A stretch of 64,000 nt of DNA from Lentimicrobium saccharophilum. Lineage in GTDB: Bacteria; Bacteroidota; Bacteroidia; Bacteroidales; Lentimicrobiaceae. The position numbers and the translations under genes are program-made. Below the pieces are notes generated by a model, which was not told where the DNA came from, did no database searches, and worked only from the letters and a program-made list of their open reading frames with translations. This document shows positions 8,253-17,570 of the stretch, in pieces. The stretch covers positions 2,451,113-2,515,112 of the forward strand of contig NZ_DF968182.1 in the NCBI RefSeq assembly GCF_001192835.1, given 5' to 3'. The first letter of the stretch is position 1; every line of letters begins with the position of its first letter.

Positions 8253-9952
8253 ATGTTCAGAATAGCAGCCGGCAGGGTTGTTTCGGCAAACTCACCGGCA
8301 AGGTAGCGTTGCATCAGCTTATACCGTTGCAGTTTCCCGCTTGATGTTTTCGGGATTTCATTGGATTTAACCATCACCAGCTCATCAACGGTAATGCCCA
8401 GGTTGGCCCGCAGCAGGTTGCGCAGCTGCCTGAAGGTCTCCGTGGCCTTTTCACCGGGCGAACCGGCCAGAAAAGCGATCACTTTATCATGTCCCGTTTC
8501 GCGGCTGGTTGTACCACCGAAACAAACCTTGCCATAACTGATTTCGTCGACGGTGCAGGCCATGGTTTCCAGATCGTTGGCAAAATAGTTACGTCCGTTT
8601 TTAAAAATAATATCCTTGTGCCTGCCGCTCACATAAAGGTTGCCTTTGTAAAAGAAACCGATATCGCCGGTACGCAGCCATTCTCCGCAGAAGGCAGCCC
8701 GGGTGGCTTCGGGTTTCCGGTAATATCCACTGGTGATACCGGGTCCTTTCAACTGAATGTGGCCCGTCATTCCGTCCTCTACCGGACTGTCGTCATGACC
8801 GGTGATACGGATCCACGTGTCGTTCAGGGCAATGCCCACGCCCGACAGCAGCCTGGCACCCGGATCATCCACCGGCACTTCCACGGCTATGCCTTCCAGA
8901 TCGAGTCTGGTCGCATCAAAGGCAGTGATCACCGAAGGCCGCATCAGGGGCGTAAATGAAATGGCCAGCGTGGCTTCGGCCATCCCGTAAACCGGCATCA
9001 TGGCTTCGGTTCTGAATCCGAAGGGCTGCAGGCGCTCCACAAAATCGTTCATAATCTGCACCGAGATTGGCTCTGCCCCGTTGAGCATGGCCTTCATCGA
9101 AGAAAAATCCCAGTCCGGCAGGGTCTTTTTCCTGCTCAGATAGCGAAGTACCAACGCCAGCCCGAAGTTCGGACAGCCGGTAACGTTAATCCGGGACCCA
9201 CTCATCAGATCAAGCCACAAACCGGGATTCTTTATAAAATCTATCGTTTCGGTGTGAAACTGATAAATGGAGCAATAAAGTGGTACCAGATGGTACCCGA
9301 TCAGCCCCATATCGTGGAACAAAGGCATCCAGTTACCGGTGCGGTCAGGGAAATGCAGATCAAGGCCGATCCGGATGGCATCCATATTTACCATCAGGTT
9401 TTGATGGGTAAGCATAATGCCCTTGGGATCGCCCGTGCTGCCCGACGAAAACTGAACAAATGCCAGGTCGCCGGGTTGCAGATACGGTGCTTCAAAGTTT
9501 CCGCTACAATCAAGATCATTGACATGTTTAACTTTTTCATCAGGAAGCCCATCAGTCTCAGCCATTTCCTCACTGAAAAATATATAAGGTTCTCCGAACT
9601 GCCGGTAAACATTTTTCAGTTTCTCCACGGCAGGGTTGTATCCCGAAAAGGTAAGGGGCGGCTGGAGCACCGTAGGTACTACCCCCGCCAGGAAACAGGC
9701 CCAGAGCAGGGTGATGGTTTCCCGGTTCTGCCGGGTTGCAATGATGGCTTTGTCGCCGGACAGCATCCCCAGCGCCTGTAATCCGCAGGCAAGCGAAGTG
9801 GCCTCATTCAAAAGTTCAGCATAGGTTTGTCTGTCAATTTCCCCTTTCTCGTCCATATAACCGGTATACAGAGGCGCAGGGTATGCAGCAGCCCGCTTCA
9901 GCAGATCAGGCAGGGTAAGCTCAGGTTGATAGTAGGCAGAGTTTTCGGGCAT
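8249..9952 (-). CDS. fatty-acyl-AMP-ligase-like adenylating enzyme
   Basis: This is a 567-aa ANL-superfamily enzyme with the P-loop SSGSTGDPKG (~169-178), YGMAEATL, the RTGDIGFF core and the C-terminal PKTSSGKLQR motif holding the acyl-activating lysine. Unlike the paralogue at 3235 it has no carrier domain. It therefore probably loads a separate carrier, such as the NSI-type ACP at 5343. It is coupled by overlap to the sulfotransferase downstream and starts 9 nt after the stop of the upstream GT-C/TPR gene. Fatty-acyl-AMP ligase is preferred over acyl-CoA synthetase because of similarity in layout to the fused paralogue. Confidence 0.8.
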   Translation of the reverse strand: MPENSAYYQPELTLPDLLKRAAAYPAPLYTGYMDEKGEIDRQTYAELLNEATSLACGLQALGMLSGDKAIIATRQNRETITLLWACFLAGVVPTVLQPPLTFSGYNPAVEKLKNVYRQFGEPYIFFSEEMAETDGLPDEKVKHVNDLDCSGNFEAPYLQPGDLAFVQFSSGSTGDPKGIMLTHQNLMVNMDAIRIGLDLHFPDRTGNWMPLFHDMGLIGYHLVPLYCSIYQFHTETIDFIKNPGLWLDLMSGSRINVTGCPNFGLALVLRYLSRKKTLPDWDFSSMKAMLNGAEPISVQIMNDFVERLQPFGFRTEAMMPVYGMAEATLAISFTPLMRPSVITAFDATRLDLEGIAVEVPVDDPGARLLSGVGIALNDTWIRITGHDDSPVEDGMTGHIQLKGPGITSGYYRKPEATRAAFCGEWLRTGDIGFFYKGNLYVSGRHKDIIFKNGRNYFANDLETMACTVDEISYGKVCFGGTTSRETGHDKVIAFLAGSPGEKATETFRQLRNLLRANLGITVDELVMVKSNEIPKTSSGKLQRYKLMQRYLAGEFAETTLPAAILNI

Positions 9953-9961
9953 CGGTGATAC

Positions 9962-11977
9962 TTATTGTTGAGGCCGTCCTGAACGGCGCGCCAGGTCAAG
10001 ATAATAATCGGCTTTCGCTGAATCGCCAACCTTCTGGTAGTAATTCCGGAGCCGCATATTGAGTTCAAAATTATTCGGGTTAATCCGGATGGCCTGCTCA
10101 AAATATTCCAGGGCTTTGGCAGCATCCCCGCCGCGCATGGCATAAGTGCCCAGATTGATGTAGGGCAGGTCCAGCCCGGGCTCTATCGTAATAATATCTT
10201 CATTCAGGGCAATGGCCTTTTCGGTTTGTCCGGTCTTCTGATAGAGTTGGGCAAGGTTCGACATGGCCCTGATCTCGAAAGGCTGGAGTTCCAGCGCCCT
10301 TTCGTAATTCGAAATGGCTTTTTCAGGCTGACCGGTCACCTGATAGGTGTAACCCAGGTTATAAAACGCAGCCGTAAACTGCGGATTATGCTCCACGGCT
10401 TTTTCAAAGTACTGTATCGCCGAATCGGACTCGTTGAGCAGCAGCAGAAATGACTCACCCAGGTTATTCCAGGCATCGGCATAGGCAGGATACACCCTGG
10501 TTGCCTGTTTAAAATGCTTTATGCAAATCCGGGCATCAGGGACAATCTGCTGCCGCGGCACGCCCGATTTCAGCCTTTCCACTACCGAAGAACGCAGATT
10601 GGTAGCATAGATAAAATTAGCTTTAGCCGATTGCTCCAGATAGGGCATATCCGCGGCATAAAGGGTCAGCTCATCCTTCCAGTCGCGGTTGCGGTCGATG
10701 GTTTTGGCGGTAGCCGGGATGGCAAGAATCACCGCAATGAGTACCGCGTAATTCTTCACCCTGGCCGGCAAGAGCTCTCCGGCAGTAACCGGGCCGAAAA
10801 TCCTGAATATCCCGTAAACCAGCGCAAGTACAAATCCCAGGGAAGCAATATAGAGGAAGCGCTCCGCCACTATTCCCGTGGGAGGAGCAATCAGGTTGGA
10901 AAACAGCGAAATATTCACCAGGTAGAAAAGTATGGCAAATGATAGCAGGTGTTTTTCCCTGATCTTCCACAATGCAAATCCAAGCAACCCTAAATGGATC
11001 AGCAGCGAAAGCCATACCATCGGGTTTGCCAGACCGGTAACGGGAATCATATTAAATCCATAGTAGAACCCCAGCGGATGGGGGAAAACCAGTTTCTGAA
11101 GGTAAAACAGCATCACCATCATGGAGGTCCCCAGACGCTCGGCAAGGGAGGCGCCCATAAGCAGAGGATTCTCGATAAACTGCAGGGAACGGGTGGTCTC
11201 ACCCAGAAAAATTCTTGGCACCACAACCGCAACGGCCAGCACCAGCAGCAACGGAATCAGCATCAGCAATATCTGACGGGGTCTGACATCCGTAAAGAAA
11301 TAAAACACCAGCGGAATCACCGCCAGAAAGGTCATCACATTGGCTTTGGACAGGTAGCCCAGCCCAAAAAACAAGGTACCCCACAATATGTTAATCTTTT
11401 TACCTGAATCGCAAAATCTCAGAAAGTATTTCAGCGAAAGCAGGGCTCCCAGAAAACTGAGCAGCTCTTCCCTGTTCTTCAGGCTCGCCACCACTTCGGT
11501 ATGCAGGGGGTGCGCCAGAAACAACATCACGGTAAGCAAGGGTAACAACACATGATATTTTCCGAGCAGCCGCCGCAACAGTATAAACAGCAGGATTCCG
11601 GTAAGGGCGTAAAGCAGGACATTTAAGAAATGGCTCACGTGGGGATTCTCGCCGAAAAACTGCCACTCAAGGGCAAAAGTGGCTTTGGCCAGCGGGCGGT
11701 AACCGAAGTTGTGCTGTCCGCCCTCCTCGGCATTCAGGTTGATGTAATACGATGAGAAGATGGCGGGGATGGCCCTGATACCCTGCTGGGTGAGGGGATT
11801 CTTTCCGGTAACATAGACATCGTCGAGAGAATACCGGTTATTGATGGTGTTTCCGTATAGAATAAACGCAAATGCCGTGATCAGAAGATGATAAGGCAGA
11901 TTGCCCCACGATCGGGTGTTTGCCTTCTTTTCCGGTTTGGAAGTCAGGGGTTTGCTCCTCTTCTTGGGCGTACTCAT
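9962..11977 (-). CDS. GT-C-type membrane glycosyltransferase-like protein with C-terminal TPRs
   Basis: This is a 671-aa protein from the ATG at 11977. An in-frame upstream extension is less likely. Roughly residues 25-430 hold about ten hydrophobic segments. An acidic pair follows the first segment (SLDD, extracytoplasmic side), and an HNFGYRPL-like loop is also present, as in PMT/TMTC-type O-mannosyltransferases. The C-terminal ~200 residues are tetratricopeptide repeats (for example NPQFTAAFYNLGYTYQVTGQ). It probably transfers a sugar from a polyprenyl donor outside the membrane or scaffolds such a reaction. It heads the minus-strand ligase-sulfotransferase operon. A purely structural TPR membrane protein cannot be excluded. 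Confidence 0.65.
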   Translation of the reverse strand: MSTPKKRSKPLTSKPEKKANTRSWGNLPYHLLITAFAFILYGNTINNRYSLDDVYVTGKNPLTQQGIRAIPAIFSSYYINLNAEEGGQHNFGYRPLAKATFALEWQFFGENPHVSHFLNVLLYALTGILLFILLRRLLGKYHVLLPLLTVMLFLAHPLHTEVVASLKNREELLSFLGALLSLKYFLRFCDSGKKINILWGTLFFGLGYLSKANVMTFLAVIPLVFYFFTDVRPRQILLMLIPLLLVLAVAVVVPRIFLGETTRSLQFIENPLLMGASLAERLGTSMMVMLFYLQKLVFPHPLGFYYGFNMIPVTGLANPMVWLSLLIHLGLLGFALWKIREKHLLSFAILFYLVNISLFSNLIAPPTGIVAERFLYIASLGFVLALVYGIFRIFGPVTAGELLPARVKNYAVLIAVILAIPATAKTIDRNRDWKDELTLYAADMPYLEQSAKANFIYATNLRSSVVERLKSGVPRQQIVPDARICIKHFKQATRVYPAYADAWNNLGESFLLLLNESDSAIQYFEKAVEHNPQFTAAFYNLGYTYQVTGQPEKAISNYERALELQPFEIRAMSNLAQLYQKTGQTEKAIALNEDIITIEPGLDLPYINLGTYAMRGGDAAKALEYFEQAIRINPNNFELNMRLRNYYQKVGDSAKADYYLDLARRSGRPQQ

Positions 11978-12148
11978 AATGCACAGGTTACGTAAAGCGC
12001 CGGATTCAGATCCCGGCAGCCGGGTATCTCCGTTTTCAGGCGCAAAGTAACACAAAAATCAGATTGACCCGTAAGTGTTTATCCGGGAACCCCCTGCCAA
12101 CCGCCCGGGCGATTTTGGAATAAATTCGCCGAAAAACTGCATTTTCCC

Positions 12149-12156
12149 TACTTTTG
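12149..12156 (+). promoter_or_regulatory. Bacteroidota -7 promoter box before the MBOAT gene
   Basis: TACTTTTG matches TAnnTTTG, 22 nt before the ATG at 12179. I found no convincing -33 TTG at normal spacing, so this is a half-supported promoter call. Confidence 0.4.
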
Positions 12157-12178
12157 TCCGGCACAATGCGCCGGCCAC

Positions 12179-13630
12179 ATGTTGTTCAATTCCATCGGAT
12201 ACCTGATATTTCTTCCGCTCACCGTAGCGGCGTATTATGCGCTTCCGGGAAAATGGCGCTGGATATTACTGCTGGCGGCAAGCTACCTGTTTTACGCCAT
12301 GTGGAAGGTAGAGTATGTGCTGCTGCTGATGGCCGCCACCGCCGTTTCGTATTATGCAGCCCTGGGCATGGAAGCCCACACCGTTAAAAAGCGGAAGAAG
12401 CCCTGGCTATGGACTGCCCTGACCGTCAACCTGGGCATGCTGTTCATATTCAAATATCTGGGCTTCTTCACCGGACTGATTTCCGGATTGTCGGATCTGA
12501 CGGGGCTTCCCGGACAAATTCCGTATTATGCCATTTTGCTCCCTGTCGGGATTTCATTCTACACATTTCAAACGCTGGGATATGTCATCGACGTATACAG
12601 GGGAGTTACAAAACCAGAAAAACACGCCGGAATTTTTGCCCTGTATGTCACCTTCTTTCCTCAGCTGGTAGCCGGCCCCATCGAAAGGGCGCGCAACCTG
12701 ATGCCGCAGTTCCGGCAGGAACACGCCTTCGATCCGGCTGCTTTCGCTTCAGGACTTCGGCTGATCCTTTGGGGGTTGTTCAAGAAAATCGTGATAGCCG
12801 ACCGCATTGCCATGCTGGTACAGCCGGTATACGGACAACCTGAATACTTTCACGGTATACAGATCGCCATCGCACTCCCCCTGCTGATTATCCAGGTATA
12901 TGCCGACTTTTCAGGTTACACCGATATTGCCATTGGTTCCGCCCGGCTGATGGGTTTCAGGCTGAGCCGGAACTTCAACCGGACTTTCTCAGCCCGGTCG
13001 GTGGCTGATTTCTGGAACCGCTGGCACATTACCCTCACCACCTGGCTCAGGGATTACGTCTACTTCTCGCTGCCCTCCAGATTCAGGGGCAAAACAGCTG
13101 CCTGGCGCCTTAACCTGAACCTGATCATCACATTCACCCTGGTGGGCTTCTGGCATGGCGCCCAATGGAACTTCCTGATTTTCGGATTAATACATGGCAT
13201 CTATATGGCCCTTGCCATTATCAGCAAGCCCATGATGGAAAAGTTTAACCGCTTCAGCGGGCTGGCTGCCGCCCCCGCGCTGCTCAAAGCACTGAACCAG
13301 GCGTCAACTTTTCTGCTGGTCAGTGCCACAGGCTTTTTCTTCGGACAGCACAGTTTCTCCTCCACCCTCACCCTGATCGGAAATATCGCCGACTTCAGCA
13401 ATACCGGCATTGCCCTGAGGCAAATGTTGCAAAACAACGACTTTACCCTCAGCCTGATCCTGATTGTGTTTATGCTGCGCTTTGAGGCGCTGGCCGGCCG
13501 GCCGGGATGGAAGGAGCATTTTATGCAACGGCCGCTGCCCGTGAGGCTTGCTGCATATCTGGCCGTTTTGTTCTTTCTGCTTATTTTCGGGATTTTTACA
13601 CGCCAGGAATTCTTTTATTTCCAGTTTTAA
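12179..13630 (+). CDS. MBOAT-family O-acyltransferase (AlgI/DltB-like)
   Basis: This 483-aa polytopic membrane protein opens with the MLFNSIGYLIFLP start typical of AlgI-type MBOAT proteins. It contains DFSGYTDIAIG, FWNRWHITLT (His283) and the catalytic VGFWHGAQWNF motif (His326). The family moves acyl groups, usually acetyl, across the membrane onto extracellular polysaccharide or lipid. The next gene begins 2 nt after its stop and encodes the expected SGNH-like extracytoplasmic partner. A role in O-acylating the glycolipid or polysaccharide made by this cluster is a reasonable inference. Confidence 0.9.
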   Translation: MLFNSIGYLIFLPLTVAAYYALPGKWRWILLLAASYLFYAMWKVEYVLLLMAATAVSYYAALGMEAHTVKKRKKPWLWTALTVNLGMLFIFKYLGFFTGLISGLSDLTGLPGQIPYYAILLPVGISFYTFQTLGYVIDVYRGVTKPEKHAGIFALYVTFFPQLVAGPIERARNLMPQFRQEHAFDPAAFASGLRLILWGLFKKIVIADRIAMLVQPVYGQPEYFHGIQIAIALPLLIIQVYADFSGYTDIAIGSARLMGFRLSRNFNRTFSARSVADFWNRWHITLTTWLRDYVYFSLPSRFRGKTAAWRLNLNLIITFTLVGFWHGAQWNFLIFGLIHGIYMALAIISKPMMEKFNRFSGLAAAPALLKALNQASTFLLVSATGFFFGQHSFSSTLTLIGNIADFSNTGIALRQMLQNNDFTLSLILIVFMLRFEALAGRPGWKEHFMQRPLPVRLAAYLAVLFFLLIFGIFTRQEFFYFQF

Positions 13631-13632
13631 AG

Positions 13633-14598
13633 ATGGACAGACAAAAACAGTTTTTCAGAAATGCGCTGATATTCCTGCTGCTGACACTGGCAGTGAATGC
13701 AGTGCTGAATGCTGTTTATGACCGCACGATGATCTACCACCGCCTGAACCGGAACCAGGACAGGCAGTTTGAGGAGTACAACGACACCCTTACCTTTCTG
13801 ATGCTGGGCAATTCGCACGACATGATCAATCCGGCAATTACCGGCAACAGTTTCAATTATGCATCGCCGGGCGAGGTGTACACCCAGACCTATTATAAGC
13901 TGAAATACATCCTTGAGAAAACAGGGAAGGCCCCTGAATATGCCGTGCTCTCAGTGGATCCGGCCAACTTCAGCCCCAAAGCCGAAAACACCCTGAAGTT
14001 CGACGGGTACTGGCGCAAATATGTGGATTATCCGGCCCTGGCCAGGGAAACCGGAGATTACGACTATTACATCAAATGGTTTACCGGCCGCTTCTGCGCT
14101 TATATCGGAAACTACAAGTTTATTTACATGTCGGTACTCTTTCGCGATGCCGATTTCACCCAGGTGAAAAACGGGTATCGCCCTCCGCGCGATTACCGGA
14201 ACTTTGCAGAAGAACCTGACCGGAATGCGCTGGGGCTCGAAAGGGCTACATCTTACCTCGCAGGCTATGGCAATAAGCCCGACAAGGGCCCTGAAACCTA
14301 TTTCCGGAAAATCCTCAGCCTCTGCCGTGATTACGGCATTACCCCCGTCCTGGTAAGGATGCCCCTCACCGATGAGTACCTTATGCACGCCCGTAAACTG
14401 GTCGATCTGGATAACCTTGACCGGCAGATTGAAGAAATCGCCGGTGAAGTCAGTGGAAACTATATTCTGCTTGATTTCAGGGAAGCGCTGAGCGGGAGGC
14501 CGGAGTTGTTTTTCAATGCAGACCATGTGAATCCCCGGGGTGCCGATATCGTCAGCGAAAAATTCAGGGCAAGGATGCAGGCACACATCAACCCGTAA
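13633..14598 (+). CDS. SGNH-hydrolase-like partner of the MBOAT acyltransferase
   Basis: This is a 321-aa protein from the ATG at 13633. The frame is open further upstream inside the MBOAT gene, but this ATG precedes a clear membrane anchor (residues ~9-27). A GNSHDMINP block (~residue 60) and a C-terminal NADHVNPRG block (~residue 298) match the Ser-nucleophile and Asp-x-x-His positions of SGNH-fold esterase/acyltransferases such as AlgJ/AlgX or DltD partners. It probably receives the acyl group from the MBOAT protein and places it on the final acceptor. The sequence is divergent, so the fold call rests on motifs plus gene pairing. Confidence 0.68.
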   Translation: MDRQKQFFRNALIFLLLTLAVNAVLNAVYDRTMIYHRLNRNQDRQFEEYNDTLTFLMLGNSHDMINPAITGNSFNYASPGEVYTQTYYKLKYILEKTGKAPEYAVLSVDPANFSPKAENTLKFDGYWRKYVDYPALARETGDYDYYIKWFTGRFCAYIGNYKFIYMSVLFRDADFTQVKNGYRPPRDYRNFAEEPDRNALGLERATSYLAGYGNKPDKGPETYFRKILSLCRDYGITPVLVRMPLTDEYLMHARKLVDLDNLDRQIEEIAGEVSGNYILLDFREALSGRPELFFNADHVNPRGADIVSEKFRARMQAHINP

Positions 14599-14804
14599 AA
14601 GCGGAAATCTACGGACAAGATGCCCGCTTATCTTGTTCCGGCTTATGCGTGAACAGGCAGGCAGATTTTTGTATCAACAACTCCTGAATACAATTTCCAA
14701 AAAAAAGAAACCCGACAAGCCGGAATAACATCCCCTTTCAAGGTGAACCGGCTCGTCAGGCTGGCTTTATCAGCTGTATACTTCAGCAGATACTATGCAA
14801 TATT

Positions 14805-15680
14805 TTATTTCAGGCTTCCTTTGCCCGGGATGCCGTTGGTCCGTGACCAGGTAAGGGTTTTGCTGATCATCGACAAACCAGCGATACCGGTAACCTCCAG
14901 CACGTTTCCATTGCCAGTAACTTTGGCTTTGCAGTCGAATGTGCGACCGGTTTGCGGCTGGTAAGCCTTTCCACCTTCATAAATCTTTTTGGCAGCATTG
15001 TATTTCAGGTTATAAACCATCTGGGTGCCAAGCACAGGGTTGTTCCTTTTGGCCTTGTTCGGGTTATTCACGTCTCTTACCGGTTTGCCCGATTTGTCGT
15101 TGGGCTGGCGCAGCCATACGATTTTACCATTATACACATCCCCTGTTTTGGTAAAATGAATGATAGACGCTTTGTTGGCAGTAAGCCAGTACCCGGTAAT
15201 GTCCTTGGGCGTGGTCACCGGTGATTTCTTTTCGTCCGAAGCCTTTACGGGAGCAACTGATTTGGGCTTAATAGGTGCTGTTTCTTTGGATGACTGCTTT
15301 TGCGGTGCAACTTTTTGATTTGCCGGTGTTGCTTTCTGGGGAGCCACGGATTTGGGGTTCCCGGCCGGGGCAACTTCTTTGGTGGCTTGTTTCTGAGGAG
15401 CGGCTTTTTTATCGGCCGGAGCAACCTTACCCTGAACCTGTTTCTGTGGCACACCCTTCTGATTTGCCGGCGTTACCTGGGGTGCAGGCTTGGGAGCCAC
15501 CTCTTTTGTGGTTTGCGCTTTCGTCTCCTTCGCAGCAGTACCTGCGGGCTTCATTTGCTTTACAACTACCGAAGGTTTTGCTGTTTCAGATTCTTTGGTC
15601 GACTGCTTTTCCGGTTGTGTCTGGGCAAAAGTTGCCGAAGTCACAAACATGAGAGCAAGCGTCAAAATTTTGAATTTCAT
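14805..15680 (-). CDS. secreted DUF2147 protein with long Lys/Pro/Ala/Gln-rich linker
   Basis: This 291-aa protein has an N-terminal signal peptide (cleavage near ATFAQ, residue 20). Residues ~20-165 are a low-complexity segment with repeated VAPQKQ / ANQK / PKSVAP-like units. The C-terminal ~120 residues match DUF2147 (ITGYWLT, then KIVWLRQPND, then TLTWSRTNG). DUF2147 proteins are small periplasmic or secreted proteins of unknown biochemical role. They usually consist of little more than the domain, so the long basic spacer is unusual. It could bind cell-wall or nucleic-acid polyanions, which is inference. It is convergent with the SGNH-like gene. Confidence 0.75.
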   Translation of the reverse strand: MKFKILTLALMFVTSATFAQTQPEKQSTKESETAKPSVVVKQMKPAGTAAKETKAQTTKEVAPKPAPQVTPANQKGVPQKQVQGKVAPADKKAAPQKQATKEVAPAGNPKSVAPQKATPANQKVAPQKQSSKETAPIKPKSVAPVKASDEKKSPVTTPKDITGYWLTANKASIIHFTKTGDVYNGKIVWLRQPNDKSGKPVRDVNNPNKAKRNNPVLGTQMVYNLKYNAAKKIYEGGKAYQPQTGRTFDCKAKVTGNGNVLEVTGIAGLSMISKTLTWSRTNGIPGKGSLK

Positions 15681-15886
15681 GGCACAATGATTTTGGTGTA
15701 TAGATTTGAAATAACATCTGAGGCTGATGCAAAAATAACACCATAAACCAATTTTTTAAACAACAAATATGGTTTTGTAGACAAATTGCACTTGTCACGG
15801 GAATAAAAACTGAATTTCAGCGGTACGTCAGGCCAACTGCAAAACATTTACCATATTTGGCTACTTTAGCGGAATAAACAAGGGGT

Positions 15887-17017
15887 ATGAAAATTCCTTT
15901 CAACAAGCCTCATTTCACCGGCAGGGAAGCGTTTCATCTTTCCGAAGCGGCCATCCTCGGCCACCTGGCCGGCAACGGGCACTACACACAATTATGCCAG
16001 GGATTTTTCGAAGAGCGGTATGGTTTTCGCAAGGCCCTGCTTACCACCAGCTGTACAGATGCACTTGAACTGGCTGCCCTGGTGCTCGGTATCGCTCCGG
16101 GAGACGAGGTAATCATGCCTTCCTATACGTTTGTCTCCACGGCCAATGCCTTCGCGCTGAGGGGCGCAAAAATCGTGTTTGCCGACAGCAACCCGCTAAA
16201 CCCCAATATTGATGCCGGCTCCCTTGCCGGTCTGATCACTGAAAAAACCCGTGCCATCGTGGTGGTGCATTACGGAGGTATCGCCTGCGATATGCAGACC
16301 ATCATGGAACTTGCCGCGATGCACCGGCTTTTTGTTGTTGAAGATGCTGCCCAGTGCGTGGATGCATTCTGCAATGACACTCCCCTGGGATCGTTCGGGC
16401 ACCTGGCTGCTTTTTCGTTTCACGAAACGAAAAACATCACCTCAGGAGAAGGTGGCATGCTGGTAGTGAACGATGCTTCGCTTATAGAACGGGCCGAAAT
16501 TGTACGCGAAAAAGGAACCAACCGTGCTGCCTTTTCCCGTGGGGAAGTAGAGAAATACGAATGGGTAAGCCTTGGCAGTTCATTCCTGCCCAACGAACTT
16601 ACAGCGGCCTTTCTTTACGGCCAGCTCGAACACCTCGACATCATCCAGCAAAACCGGATGGAGAGCTGGCAACGCTACCGGAATTTGCTCAGCCCGCTTG
16701 AAAATAAAGGGTATATCGGCCTGCCTTACGTGCCTGATTATGCCGCACACAACGCCCATCTGTTTTACATCACTGCCAATTCACAGGCAGAAAGGGATCA
16801 ATTGCTGAACCACCTGGCCGGGCAGGGTATTCATGCTGTCTTTCATTACCTGAGCCTTCATTCTTCGCCCTATTTCAGCAATAAGCACGACGGCCGTGAA
16901 CTGCCCGATGCAGTGCGCTATGCATCCACACTGATCCGGCTACCTCTGTTCTTCGGACTGAACGAAGACGAAACCGGTTATATCGCTGCCTGCATTAAAT
17001 CATTTTTCGAGAGATGA
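15887..17017 (+). CDS. wecE: dTDP-4-amino-4,6-dideoxygalactose transaminase
   Basis: This is a 376-aa DegT/DnrJ/EryC1-type PLP aminotransferase. IPFNKPHFTG at the start, the SCTDALELAAL pyridoxal-phosphate pocket and the Lys182 Schiff-base site in SFHETKNI are all characteristic of WecE/RffA. The full length matches E. coli WecE. The enzyme converts dTDP-4-keto-6-deoxyglucose to dTDP-Fuc4N for surface polysaccharide. No other dTDP-sugar gene is near. It therefore may feed the neighbouring glycolipid cluster or a distant O-antigen locus. The next gene overlaps its stop by 4 nt. Confidence 0.9.
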   Translation: MKIPFNKPHFTGREAFHLSEAAILGHLAGNGHYTQLCQGFFEERYGFRKALLTTSCTDALELAALVLGIAPGDEVIMPSYTFVSTANAFALRGAKIVFADSNPLNPNIDAGSLAGLITEKTRAIVVVHYGGIACDMQTIMELAAMHRLFVVEDAAQCVDAFCNDTPLGSFGHLAAFSFHETKNITSGEGGMLVVNDASLIERAEIVREKGTNRAAFSRGEVEKYEWVSLGSSFLPNELTAAFLYGQLEHLDIIQQNRMESWQRYRNLLSPLENKGYIGLPYVPDYAAHNAHLFYITANSQAERDQLLNHLAGQGIHAVFHYLSLHSSPYFSNKHDGRELPDAVRYASTLIRLPLFFGLNEDETGYIAACIKSFFER

Positions 17018-17430
17018 ACGCCACCTTTTTCTTCCGTTCGAAACGTTCGGTTTGGTACACGCTGGCAACCCTCTTTACCATAGGGATTTTTATCCTGCTG
17101 CTGTTGCAGAAACCGTGGTTTATCGGACTGCTGATGCTGCCACTGATCGTCTTTATGGTTTCGATCTATTTCCGGACCCATTACCGCATTCATCCGGTAA
17201 ACGGACTTACCGTTACCTGCGGACTCTTTTACAAAAAAACATTTGACCTGATGAGCCTGCAAAGCATACGGCCGACAAGTAATCCGCTGTCATCGCCGGC
17301 CCTTTCGCTGAAACGGCTGGAACTGCGCTTTCGGAACAGGGAAACCATAATGATATCCCCGGTAAAACAAGAAGAATTTATTGAGTTGCTTAAGTCAATC
17401 AATCCGGAAATAGAGTTGAAAAAACGGTAA
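17014..17430 (+). CDS. two-helix membrane protein with bacterial PH-like domain
   Basis: This 138-aa protein has two closely spaced hydrophobic segments (~15-50). A soluble domain follows, with YRIHPVNGLTVTCGLFYKKTFDL and a terminal REEFIELLKSINPE-like helix, the layout of bPH2 (YdbS/YdbT) proteins. It is translationally coupled to wecE by an ATGA overlap at 17014-17017. The function of such proteins is unknown, though membrane-associated scaffolding has been suggested for the family. Pairing with an aminotransferase is unusual. Confidence 0.6.
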   Translation: MNATFFFRSKRSVWYTLATLFTIGIFILLLLQKPWFIGLLMLPLIVFMVSIYFRTHYRIHPVNGLTVTCGLFYKKTFDLMSLQSIRPTSNPLSSPALSLKRLELRFRNRETIMISPVKQEEFIELLKSINPEIELKKR

Positions 17431-17472
17431 AAAAAACCAGTCCGGTAAATGTCAGACCTCAGGAACCTATAT

Positions 17473-17570
17473 ATCCTGTGAATCCTGTAGATCCTGTAAA
17501 TCCTGTAAATCCTGTCAGTAACATTACGGGACCAGGATAACCCAATCTGTAAATCCTGTAGATCCTGTCT
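17473..17570. repeat. 9-bp tandem repeats (ATCCTGTAR)
   Basis: Five adjacent 9-bp units of the ATCCTGTAA/ATCCTGTAG type occupy 17473-17517. Three more degenerate units occupy 17545-17570. The last unit runs into the stop codon region of the SufT-like gene on the minus strand. This is a simple-sequence tract between convergent genes. A copy-number change at its right end could alter the C-terminus of the downstream gene. Confidence 0.85.

Noticed and set aside
7404-8306. Plus-strand 300-aa frame opposite the sulfotransferase
   Set aside because: The opposite strand carries PAPS motifs in a normal gene; this frame has no recognisable domain.
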